A stretch of 64,000 bases of DNA from Serratia sarumanii (GTDB lineage Bacteria > Pseudomonadota > Gammaproteobacteria > Enterobacterales > Enterobacteriaceae), in assembly GCF_029962605.1 (NCBI RefSeq), contig NZ_CP124750.1, forward strand, positions 1,364,001 through 1,428,000, given 5' to 3'. Positions 33,794 through 42,162 of the stretch are shown here, in pieces; positions within the stretch are counted from its first letter, which is position 1, and every line of letters begins with the position of its first letter. Both the position numbers and the translations under genes were made by a program. Below the pieces are notes generated by a model. It ran no database searches. It had not been told where the DNA came from and saw nothing but the letters and a program-made list of their open reading frames with translations.

Positions 33794-34897
33794 ATGAACG
33801 AGTCATACGTACTTGCTGAAGTCAGCAATGAGAACCAGACGCTGGTTGCGGTGGTTCAGCAAGGGAGCAGGGCAGCCTATTTTTATATCTATCCCGCCGA
33901 AGCCTACAGCGATCGCTATCAGGTGCGCGCCTGCTGGCTGCGCAACCTGGCCGCCGCGCCGCTGCAGGAAGATCGCGCCGCGCTGGAACAAGGGCAGCCG
34001 CCGATGCTGGCGGCGGAGTATTGCCGCAACCTGGAAGGCGAAGCGCCGCTGAACCCGGAAGGGCTGATGGTGGTGTGGAGCGAAAGCGACGACGGCGCGG
34101 CCCTGTGGTATTACGGCCAACTGCTGGCGGTGATCCCCGGCTGGAGCCTGTATATCGACCATTCGGTGTGCTATTCCGCCAGCTGCATCAAGGAGAGCCC
34201 GCTGGCCTATCCGCTCGGCTCGGCCTCGACCAACACCCAGTATGCGCAGGCGGAGAGCACCCGCCAGTTCTGGCGCAGCTGGCAGCGTGAAGAGGGCAAC
34301 CCGTGGCCGAAGATGCAGCGCGATTTTCAGGCGCGCTATGAGTCGCATTTCGGCCCTTCGGTGAAGTACTACGCCATCGATCAGGGCAAGTGGCCGCCGA
34401 TGGCCATCACCCAGCACGAGCGCGACGGCATCTATTACTTCCTCACCATGGGGGTCAGCATCCGGCCGATGCCGTGGGTGGAGATCCTGTTCAACGACGA
34501 GGCTTCGCGCTATCGCCGCATGGAGATGGCGATCGCCATCGACAGCCAATACATGACCGAAGACAACGCGGTGCAGATGGCCAGCGCGCTGGCCGGTTTC
34601 GCGCATGCGCCGTGGGCGCGGCTGACCTGGATCGGCGAAGGGCATACGCTGGAGTCGGACGTGGCGCCGCTGGGCTACGAAGGCTATATTTTATCGTCGT
34701 CCTTCTACCCGCATAACGCGCACCTGACTCTGCCGCAGCAGTACGGCGATCCGGTGAACCTGTTCTGGGCCAGCCCGGTGTTTACCGCCGAGCGGCAGCT
34801 GGCGCACGCCACGCCGAACGGCGGGCACGATCTGGTGCACAGGTTGCGGGAGCAGGGCGTCGACCATATTTTCCGCCCGCGCCAGCCGGTGTGCTGA
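33794..34897 (+). CDS. suppressor-of-fused-domain protein
   Basis: This 367-residue cytoplasmic protein has an N-terminal region rich in Trp/Tyr (about 1-180) and a C-terminal half with a SUFU-like pattern: YYFLTMGVSIRPMPWVEI near 215, a RRMEMAIAI strand, and NLFWASPVFTAERQLA near the end. SUFU domains in bacteria are of unknown function and are sometimes found as immunity or anti-toxin modules. No toxin gene is adjacent. GAGGTGAT lies 5 bp before the ATG. Identification is moderate. Confidence 0.65.
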   Translation: MNESYVLAEVSNENQTLVAVVQQGSRAAYFYIYPAEAYSDRYQVRACWLRNLAAAPLQEDRAALEQGQPPMLAAEYCRNLEGEAPLNPEGLMVVWSESDDGAALWYYGQLLAVIPGWSLYIDHSVCYSASCIKESPLAYPLGSASTNTQYAQAESTRQFWRSWQREEGNPWPKMQRDFQARYESHFGPSVKYYAIDQGKWPPMAITQHERDGIYYFLTMGVSIRPMPWVEILFNDEASRYRRMEMAIAIDSQYMTEDNAVQMASALAGFAHAPWARLTWIGEGHTLESDVAPLGYEGYILSSSFYPHNAHLTLPQQYGDPVNLFWASPVFTAERQLAHATPNGGHDLVHRLREQGVDHIFRPRQPVC

Positions 34898-34926
34898 CGC
34901 CACTTATCTTCTCTTCGGGAGCCGCC

Positions 34927-35454
34927 ATGACCAGCGCGCTGTTGATTATCGATGTGCAGGAAGGATTGTTTACGCCGCCGCCGGCGGATGCCGCGGGCAC
35001 CGTTGCGCGCATCAATCAGCTGAGCGAGCGCGCCCGCCGGGCGGGCGTGCCGGTTGTCGTGATTCAGCACCATACGCCGGACGACGAGCTGCCGCACGGC
35101 AGCGCCGCCTGGCAAGTGCTCGCGGCGCTGAAGGTGGCGCCGGGCGATCATCGGGTGGATAAAACCACGCCGGACTCGTTCCTGCGCACTTCGCTCGGCG
35201 CGTTACTGATTGCCAACGGCGTATCGCAGCTGGTGGTTTGCGGCTATTCCACGCCGTTTTGCATCGATACCACGGTGCGCAGCGCGGCGGCGCACGGTTA
35301 TCCGGTGACGCTGGCGGCGGATGCGCATACCTGCCACGACAAACCCTATGCCGACGGTCTGCTGATCCGCACCCACCATAACGAGACGCTGTCGAATATC
35401 GAAAGCTTCGGCGTGCCGATCCGCGCCGTGCCCGCGGCGGACATCGTGTTCTGA
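34927..35454 (+). CDS. isochorismatase-family cysteine hydrolase
   Basis: This 175-residue protein has the catalytic triad of the family: Asp9 (LLIIDVQEG), Lys79 (RVDKTTPDSF) and Cys112 (CGYSTPFCIDTTVR). Such enzymes hydrolyse nicotinamide, N-carbamoyl compounds or isochorismate. Nothing here (no ent or catabolic genes nearby) selects between them. ATG 34927 follows CGGGAGCC. It is convergent with the next gene across a terminator. Confidence 0.88.
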   Translation: MTSALLIIDVQEGLFTPPPADAAGTVARINQLSERARRAGVPVVVIQHHTPDDELPHGSAAWQVLAALKVAPGDHRVDKTTPDSFLRTSLGALLIANGVSQLVVCGYSTPFCIDTTVRSAAAHGYPVTLAADAHTCHDKPYADGLLIRTHHNETLSNIESFGVPIRAVPAADIVF

Positions 35455-35464
35455 GAACAGAAAA

Positions 35465-35484
35465 ACGGGGGCCTCAGCCCCCGT
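35465..35484. terminator. bidirectional terminator
   Basis: ACGGGGGC-CTCA-GCCCCCGT is a perfect 8-bp stem between convergent genes. On the minus strand it is followed by TTTTT, so it should end the dehydrogenase transcript efficiently. On the plus strand the tail is weaker. Confidence 0.8.
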
Positions 35485-35487
35485 TCG

Positions 35488-36366
35488 TTATTTCAGGCCC
35501 GCCCGCCGCGCCGCCACCTTGGCCAGCGCCGCCCAGTCCAGATCCGCATCCCCCTGCGCCATCGCGTCGAGGAAGTTGTCTTTCAGCACCCCGGCGAACG
35601 GCATCGGCGTATGGCTGTCGGCGCCGGCGGCCAGCGCCAGCCCGACGTCCTTCAGCCCCAGCGCCAGCCGGAACCCGGCGGGGGAATACTTCTCGGCGGC
35701 GATCAGCGCGCCATAGCCCTGATAGGCCGGGGCGGCGAAGACGGTGCCGCCCAGCATCTGCAGGTAGTCGGCGCCGGACACGCCGTAGTTGCGCACCAGC
35801 GCGCTGCCTTCCGCCATCGCTTCAATGGCGCTGGCCAGCGTAAAGTTGGTGGCGATTTTGACCACGTAGGCCTGCGCCGGATCGGCGCCGAAGTGCCAGG
35901 TTTTCTGGCCGAGGGCATCGAACAGCGGCTGCGCTTGCTTCAGCCGCTCGCTATCGCCGGCCGCCAGAATATTCAGCTTGCCGGCGGCGGCCACGTCGAC
36001 CCGCCCCAGCACCGGCGCGGCGAGATAGCCGATGCCGTGTTCCGCATGCAGCGCCGTCAAACGCTTGGCGAGTTCGACCGAGATGGTCGCCATATTGATA
36101 TGCAGCGCGCCCGGTTTCATCCGTTGCAGCAACCCGCTGTCGACCACCACCTGTTGCGTGGCGGCATCGTCTGCCAGCATGGTGATCAGCACGTCGGCAT
36201 CGGCCAGCTGTTCCGGCCGTTCTGCCTGCTGCGCGCCGGCGCTCACCAGCGGCTGCGCCGCCTGCGGCGAGCGGTTCCATACCGTTAAGGTGAAGCCCGC
36301 CTGCAACAGGTTGGCCGCCATGGCGCTGCCCATCCCACCCAGTCCGGCAAATCCGATCTTCATCAT
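35488..36366 (-). CDS. 3-hydroxyisobutyrate dehydrogenase-family NAD(P)-dependent oxidoreductase
   Basis: This 292-residue protein has the N-terminal Rossmann signature GFAGLGGMGSAMAANL (NAD-binding GxGxxG at 8-13) and the beta-hydroxyacid dehydrogenase catalytic lysine Lys170 in KIATNFTL. In place of the family's usual Gly-rich substrate motif it has APVLGRVDVAAAGKL near 117. It could act on 3-hydroxyisobutyrate, tartronate semialdehyde or a succinic-semialdehyde-like aldehyde. AAGGAGCGC precedes the ATG. Confidence 0.87.
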   Translation of the reverse strand: MMKIGFAGLGGMGSAMAANLLQAGFTLTVWNRSPQAAQPLVSAGAQQAERPEQLADADVLITMLADDAATQQVVVDSGLLQRMKPGALHINMATISVELAKRLTALHAEHGIGYLAAPVLGRVDVAAAGKLNILAAGDSERLKQAQPLFDALGQKTWHFGADPAQAYVVKIATNFTLASAIEAMAEGSALVRNYGVSGADYLQMLGGTVFAAPAYQGYGALIAAEKYSPAGFRLALGLKDVGLALAAGADSHTPMPFAGVLKDNFLDAMAQGDADLDWAALAKVAARRAGLK

Positions 36367-36452
36367 GCGCTCCTTTTTCAGGTTGAAGGTTTTACCCTAG
36401 CGCGCCAGGGCAGGAACGCAAATGCCGGAGTGTAACGCCGTCTTACGCGCTA

Positions 36453-36479
36453 TTGACGCGTTGCCGCTGCGGGTATACC
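36453..36479 (+). promoter_or_regulatory. candidate sigma70 promoter of the trpS2 leader
   Basis: TTGACG (36453-36458) is a near-consensus -35. TATACC (36474-36479, 15-bp spacing) or the overlapping TACCTT (36476-36481, 17-bp spacing) can serve as -10. Transcription would start near 36486, almost at the leader-peptide ATG. No TrpR operator was seen. Confidence 0.45.
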
Positions 36480-36487
36480 TTGATGCC

Positions 36488-37649
<1,162 letters not shown>

Positions 37650-37702
37650 GGCGAACGCCGGGGCGGCACGCGTCACGCTCCGGCCATAAAACCATCATCC
37701 CA

Positions 37703-37738
37703 CTGTCATAAACTTATCCGTTAATAGGTGCCCATAAT
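37703..37738 (+). promoter_or_regulatory. Pho-box-like promoter of phnC
   Basis: CTGTCATAAA (37703-37712) matches the first Pho-box repeat exactly, with a degenerate second repeat CTTATCCG behind it. CATAAT (37733-37738) is a fitting -10 at the spacing typical of PhoB-activated promoters. It lies 29 bp before the phnC start. Confidence 0.5.
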
Positions 37739-37766
37739 GATTAGCCACTGAAACCAGAGAAATCAT

Positions 37767-38600
37767 ATGGCTCAGGCACTGTTAAAATTGGCACAGCACG
37801 ACTTTCCAGGGCAGCACGCCGCCGCATCCCGCAAAGTATTGTCGGTAAAGGGACTCGGCAAGGCCTACAAAGCGCAGCAGCGCGTGCTGGATGACATCAA
37901 TTTCGATCTGCACGCCGGCGAATTCGTGGCGGTGATCGGCCGCTCCGGCGCGGGCAAGTCCACGCTGCTGCACACCCTGAACGGCACCATTCCTTCCAGC
38001 TGCGGCGAGATGCTGCACTTCGAAGACGACGGCATCGCGCAGGATATCGCCCAGCTGGCCGGCCGCCAGATGCGCCAGTGGCGCGCGCGCTGCGGCATGA
38101 TCTTCCAGGACTTCTGCCTGGTGCCGCGGCTGGACGTGATGACCAACGTGCTGCTGGGCCGTCTGAGCCACACTTCCACTCTGAAATCCTTCTTCAAACT
38201 GTTCGATGATACCGACCGCGCTCGCGCCATCGAGCTGTTGCAGTGGCTCAACATGCTGCCGCACGCGCTGCAGCGCGCCGAGCACCTCTCCGGCGGCCAG
38301 ATGCAGCGCGTCGCCATCTGCCGCGCGCTGATGCAAAACCCGCAAATCCTGCTGGCCGATGAACCGGTGGCGTCGCTCGATCCGAAAAACACCCGCCGCA
38401 TCATGGACGCGCTGCAGAAAATCAGCGAAGACGGCATCGCGGTGATGGTGAACCTGCACTCGGTCGAACTGGTGAAAGAGTATTGCTCGCGGGTGATCGG
38501 CATCGCCCACGGGAAGATCGTGTTTGACGGGCATCCTTCGCAACTGAACGAACGGATCCTGCACCAGCTGTATGGCGAAGAAGCCAATCAGATCCATTGA
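37767..38600 (+). CDS. phnC: phosphonate ABC transporter ATP-binding protein
   Basis: This 277-residue ATPase has Walker [10 protein letters not shown], signature LSGGQ and Walker [13 protein letters not shown], with a [17 protein letters not shown] tail characteristic of PhnC. It energises import of phosphonate, phosphite or a phosphate ester together with the PhnD and PhnE products encoded next. No C-P lyase or phnWX genes are in the window, so degradation must be encoded elsewhere, or the ligand is used directly. Confidence 0.92.
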   Translation: MAQALLKLAQHDFPGQHAAASRKVLSVKGLGKAYKAQQRVLDDINFDLHAGEFVAVIGRSGAGKSTLLHTLNGTIPSSCGEMLHFEDDGIAQDIAQLAGRQMRQWRARCGMIFQDFCLVPRLDVMTNVLLGRLSHTSTLKSFFKLFDDTDRARAIELLQWLNMLPHALQRAEHLSGGQMQRVAICRALMQNPQILLADEPVASLDPKNTRRIMDALQKISEDGIAVMVNLHSVELVKEYCSRVIGIAHGKIVFDGHPSQLNERILHQLYGEEANQIH

Positions 38601-38641
38601 AGCACTTTTGACCTTTACCCTTTACACACAAGGCACACCTG

Positions 38642-39574
38642 ATGAAAAAAGTATTGAGTCTGACCACCCTGATGGCCGGCGCGATGATGGTATTTAATGC
38701 TGCCGCAGCGGATGCGCCGAAAGAGCTGAACCTGGGCATTCTCGGCGGCCAGAACGCCACCCAGCAGATCGGCGATAACCAGTGCGTGAAGCAGTTCCTG
38801 GACAAAGAGCTGAACGTCGATACCAAGCTGCGCAACTCGTCCGACTATTCCGGCGTGATCCAGGGCCTGCTGGGCGGCAAGATTGACCTGGTGCTGAGCA
38901 TGTCGCCGTCGTCGTTCGCTTCGGTCTACATCAAGGATCCGAAAGCGGTGGACATCGTCGGCATCGCGGTCGACGACGTCGACCAGTCGCGCGGCTACCA
39001 CTCGGTGGTGGTGGTGAAGGCCGGCAGCCCGTACCAGAAACTGGAAGACCTGAAAGGCAAGGCCATCGGCTTCGCCGATCCGGATTCCACCTCCGGCTTC
39101 CTGATCCCGAACCAGGCGTTTAAAAAGCTGTTCGGCGGCACGGTCGACAACAAATACAACAACACCTTCTCCAGCGTCACCTTCTCCGGCGGCCACGAGC
39201 AGGACATTCTCGGCGTGTTGAACGGCCAGTTCGAAGGCGCGGTGACCTGGGCGTCGATGATCGGCGACTACAACACCGGCTACACCAGCGGCGCGTTCAC
39301 CCGCATGATCCGCATGGATCACCCTGACCTGATGAAACAGATCCGCATCATCTGGCAGTCGCCGCTGATCCCGAACGGCCCGATCCTGGTGAGCAACTCG
39401 CTGCCGGCCGACTTCAAGGCCAAAGTGGTCACCGCGATCAAGAAGCTGGATAAAGACGATCACCAGTGCTTTATCAAAGCGATGGGCGGCAAACAGCACA
39501 TCGGCGACACCACCCTGGCGGAATACCAGAACATCATCGATATGAAGCGCGAGCTGACCAAAGGCGACCGTTAA
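38642..39574 (+). CDS. phnD: phosphonate ABC transporter substrate-binding protein
   Basis: This 310-residue periplasmic protein has a signal peptide ending AAAADA (about residue 24) and the PhnD pattern: LNLGILGGQNATQQ, LDLVLSMSPSSFASVYIKD-like central strand, and KGKAIGFADPDSTSGFLIP, which supplies the phosphonate-binding Ser/Thr loop. It is 41 bp downstream of phnC. A strong hairpin after it (39602-39627) may lower expression of the permease genes relative to the binding protein. Confidence 0.93.
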   Translation: MKKVLSLTTLMAGAMMVFNAAAADAPKELNLGILGGQNATQQIGDNQCVKQFLDKELNVDTKLRNSSDYSGVIQGLLGGKIDLVLSMSPSSFASVYIKDPKAVDIVGIAVDDVDQSRGYHSVVVVKAGSPYQKLEDLKGKAIGFADPDSTSGFLIPNQAFKKLFGGTVDNKYNNTFSSVTFSGGHEQDILGVLNGQFEGAVTWASMIGDYNTGYTSGAFTRMIRMDHPDLMKQIRIIWQSPLIPNGPILVSNSLPADFKAKVVTAIKKLDKDDHQCFIKAMGGKQHIGDTTLAEYQNIIDMKRELTKGDR

Positions 39575-39601
39575 TTCCCGGCTGCCTCGGCCGTCCGAAT
39601 G

Positions 39602-39627
39602 AAGGGGTTCAGCGTGCTGAACCCCTT
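39602..39627 (+). terminator. intercistronic hairpin between phnD and phnE
   Basis: AAGGGGTTCAG-CGTG-CTGAACCCCTT is a perfect 11-bp stem, but only GTT follows, so it should act as partial terminator or 3'-end protector. This is common after binding-protein genes of ABC operons. Confidence 0.65.
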
Positions 39628-39652
39628 GTTCCATAAAGATGGAAGACCTCTT

Positions 39653-40516
39653 TTGAATACCGATTTCGCACACTATTACCAACGGATCCGCAGCAAGCAA
39701 AAGCGCGAAGCGCTGCTGTGGTCGCTCGGGCTGGTGGTGCTGTACCTGGGCGCCGGCAACCTCGCCGAGTTCAACCTGCACACCGTCTGGGTGTCTATTC
39801 CGCACTTCTTCGACTACCTGGCCGAAACCATTCCGACGCTGCATTGGCATTTACTGTTCGCCGACGGGCGCACCGAAGGCTCACTGGCCTACTGGGGTTA
39901 CCGCCTGAATATCCAGCTGCCGCTGATCTGGGAGACCCTGCAGCTGGCGCTGGCGGCGACCATTTTCTCTGTGCTGGTGGCGACCGTGCTGGCGTTTCTG
40001 GCGGCCGGCAACACCTATACCCCGGCCTCGGTGCGGCTGGCGATCCGCACGCTGGTGGCGTTTTTGCGCACCATGCCGGAGCTGGCGTGGGCGGTGATGT
40101 TCGTGATGGCGTTCGGCATCGGCGCCATTCCCGGCTTCCTGGCACTGGCGCTGCACACCATCGGCAGCCTGACCAAGCTGTTCTACGAATCGATCGAAAC
40201 CGCCTCCAACAAACCGGTGCGCGGGCTGGCGGCCTGCGGCGCCACGCCGCTGCAGCGCATGCGCTTCGGCCTGTGGCCGCAGGTGAAGCCGGTGTTTCTC
40301 TCCTACAGCTTCATGCGGCTGGAGATCAACTTCCGTCAGTCGACCATTTTGGGGCTGGTGGGCGCGGGCGGCATCGGCCAGGAGCTGATGACCAACATTA
40401 AACTCGACCGCTACGATCAGGTCAGCATGACGCTGCTGTTGATCATCGTGGTGGTTTCCGTGCTCGACTACGTGTCGGGCGAGCTGCGTAAGCGCGTGGT
40501 GGAGGGGGCAAAATGA
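39653..40516 (+). CDS. phnE: phosphonate ABC transporter permease 1
   Basis: This 287-residue permease has a long N-terminal helix, a late EAA-type loop (ETASNKPVRGLAACGATPLQRMRFGLWPQ) and GLVGAGGIGQELM at the end, all typical of PhnE. I prefer the TTG at 39653, preceded by GGAAGA, because the in-frame ATG at 39599 would start just before the hairpin at 39602-39627 and lacks a ribosome binding site. It overlaps the second permease gene by ATGA. Confidence 0.85.
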   Translation: MNTDFAHYYQRIRSKQKREALLWSLGLVVLYLGAGNLAEFNLHTVWVSIPHFFDYLAETIPTLHWHLLFADGRTEGSLAYWGYRLNIQLPLIWETLQLALAATIFSVLVATVLAFLAAGNTYTPASVRLAIRTLVAFLRTMPELAWAVMFVMAFGIGAIPGFLALALHTIGSLTKLFYESIETASNKPVRGLAACGATPLQRMRFGLWPQVKPVFLSYSFMRLEINFRQSTILGLVGAGGIGQELMTNIKLDRYDQVSMTLLLIIVVVSVLDYVSGELRKRVVEGAK

Positions 40517-41412
40517 TAGCGGGCACTCCGGCGTCGGCGGAAACGCTGCGCCAGTTGAAACAACAGCATCCGGCGATCTTCGCGCAGCAGGGGCGCTACC
40601 TGCGCACCGTCGGCCTGATCGCGCTGGCGATCGTGCTGTACTATGTGTTCTTCTTCCTGGTCTTCGGCATTACCTGGCCGCAGTTTATCAACGGCTGCCA
40701 GCAGCTGGGGCGCTATTTCCTGCGCATGTTCGTCTGGCACGACTTCGTCAACTGGCCGTTCATGTACTACTTCCAGCAGATCGGCATCACCATCGCCATC
40801 GTGTTCGCCGGCACCATCACCGCGTCGCTGATCGCGCTGCCGCTGTCGTTCTTCGCCGCGCGCAACGTGATGTCGACGCCGCTGCTGCGGCCGATCTCCG
40901 TGCTGGTGCGCCGCTTGCTGGACGTGCTGCGCGGTATCGACATGGCGATCTGGGGGCTGATCTTCGTGCGCGCTGTCGGCATGGGGCCGCTGGCCGGGGT
41001 GTTGGCGATCGTGATGCAGGACGTCGGGCTGCTGGGCAAACTGTACGCCGAAGGGCACGAGGCGGTGGACAAGTCCCCCAGCCGCGGCCTGACGGCGGTG
41101 GGCGCCAACGGGTTGCAGAAGCACCGCTACGGCATCTTCACCCAATCGTTCCCCACCTTCCTGGCGCTCAGCCTGTACCAGATCGAGTCTAACACCCGGT
41201 CTGCGGCGGTGCTGGGCTTCGTCGGCGCCGGCGGCATCGGCCTGGTGTACGCGGAAAACATGCGGCTGTGGAACTGGGACGTGGTGATGTTCATCACCCT
41301 GATTCTGGTGGTGGTGGTGATGATCATGGATAAGGTCTCGTCGATGCTGCGCAACAAGTACATCATCGGCGAAGACATCCCGCTGTATCAGCAAAAAAGC
41401 CAAATCGATTGA
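40513..41412 (+). CDS. phnE: phosphonate ABC transporter permease 2
   Basis: This 299-residue paralogue of the preceding permease has the EAA-type loop VDKSPSRGLTAVGANGLQKHRYGI and the closing GFVGAGGIGLVYAENM. The importer is therefore probably a PhnE1-PhnE2 heterodimer, as in many phnCDE1E2 operons, in contrast to the single PhnE of E. coli. ATGA overlap couples it to permease 1. Confidence 0.9.
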   Translation: MIAGTPASAETLRQLKQQHPAIFAQQGRYLRTVGLIALAIVLYYVFFFLVFGITWPQFINGCQQLGRYFLRMFVWHDFVNWPFMYYFQQIGITIAIVFAGTITASLIALPLSFFAARNVMSTPLLRPISVLVRRLLDVLRGIDMAIWGLIFVRAVGMGPLAGVLAIVMQDVGLLGKLYAEGHEAVDKSPSRGLTAVGANGLQKHRYGIFTQSFPTFLALSLYQIESNTRSAAVLGFVGAGGIGLVYAENMRLWNWDVVMFITLILVVVVMIMDKVSSMLRNKYIIGEDIPLYQQKSQID

Positions 41413-41435
41413 GAAACCCCTTGCCGATCCCTATA

Positions 41436-41462
41436 CTGCCGCACATTCAAGGTGTGTGGCAG
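41436..41462 (+). terminator. hairpin after the phn operon
   Basis: CTGCCGCACA and TGTGTGGCAG form a 10-bp stem with one G-T pair and a 7-nt loop, 24 bp after the last phnE stop. The following TCATTTCG is only weakly T-rich. Confidence 0.45.
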
Positions 41463-41521
41463 TCATTTCGTTTCGCAATGTGCGCACGTCCCCGTTAGAC
41501 AAGTAAAGGCAATGCAATCCC

Positions 41522-41986
41522 ATGATGAACAACGACGTGCTGCGCAGCGTGCGCTATATGCTGAGCATTAACAACGCCAAAATGGTCGAGATTATCAAAC
41601 TGGACGATTTCGAGGTGGCGGTGTCGGCGATGGACGCTTACGTGATCAAAGAAGGCGAGCCGGGCTACGAGAAGTGCCCGGACGAAGTGATGGCGCACTT
41701 CCTCAACGGCCTGGTGTTCTTCAAGCGCGGCAAGGACGACAAGTTCCCGGCGCCGGCGGTTGAGCTGCCGATCACCAATAACCTGGTGCTGAAAAAGCTG
41801 CGCGTGGCGTTCGAGCTGAAAGACACCGACATGCACCAGATCTTCACCGCGGTGGACTTCCGCATCTCCAAGCCGGAGCTGAGCGCGCTGTTCCGCAAAG
41901 AAGGCACCAAGAACTACCGCCCATGTGGCGATCAGATGCTGCGCTACTTCCTCAAAGGGTTGGCGCAGCGCGTTCGCGGCGAGTAA
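41522..41986 (+). CDS. yehS: DUF1456 protein YehS
   Basis: This 154-residue protein matches E. coli YehS: it consists of two DUF1456 repeats, each with a NN..VL..LR pattern (NNDVLRSVRYML at the start, TNNLVLKKLRVAFEL near residue 88) and each ending in a CPDEVMAHFLNGL / CGDQMLRYFLKGL block. The function is unknown. It is cytoplasmic and monocistronic, followed by a strong terminator. ATG 41525 is an alternative start. Confidence 0.92.
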   Translation: MMNNDVLRSVRYMLSINNAKMVEIIKLDDFEVAVSAMDAYVIKEGEPGYEKCPDEVMAHFLNGLVFFKRGKDDKFPAPAVELPITNNLVLKKLRVAFELKDTDMHQIFTAVDFRISKPELSALFRKEGTKNYRPCGDQMLRYFLKGLAQRVRGE

Positions 41987-42009
41987 CGCGCAGCGTTCAC
42001 TGAGCCTCA

Positions 42010-42037
42010 GGCGCAATCGCAAGATTGCGCCTTTTTT
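42010..42037 (+). terminator. rho-independent terminator of yehS
   Basis: GGCGCAATC-GCAA-GATTGCGCC is a perfect 9-bp stem with a tetraloop followed by six T. It starts 24 bp after the stop. Confidence 0.92.
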
Positions 42038-42162
42038 ATTGCCGCTCTCCCGCCCGCCGTTGTTGTACAGGCCCTCAGCCATCCGCCATCGATGGTGGGC
42101 GGGCCGCCCCCCGGTTACTTTCTCATGGTCAATTCAATCACCCAAACCATGAGGAAAGCAGG

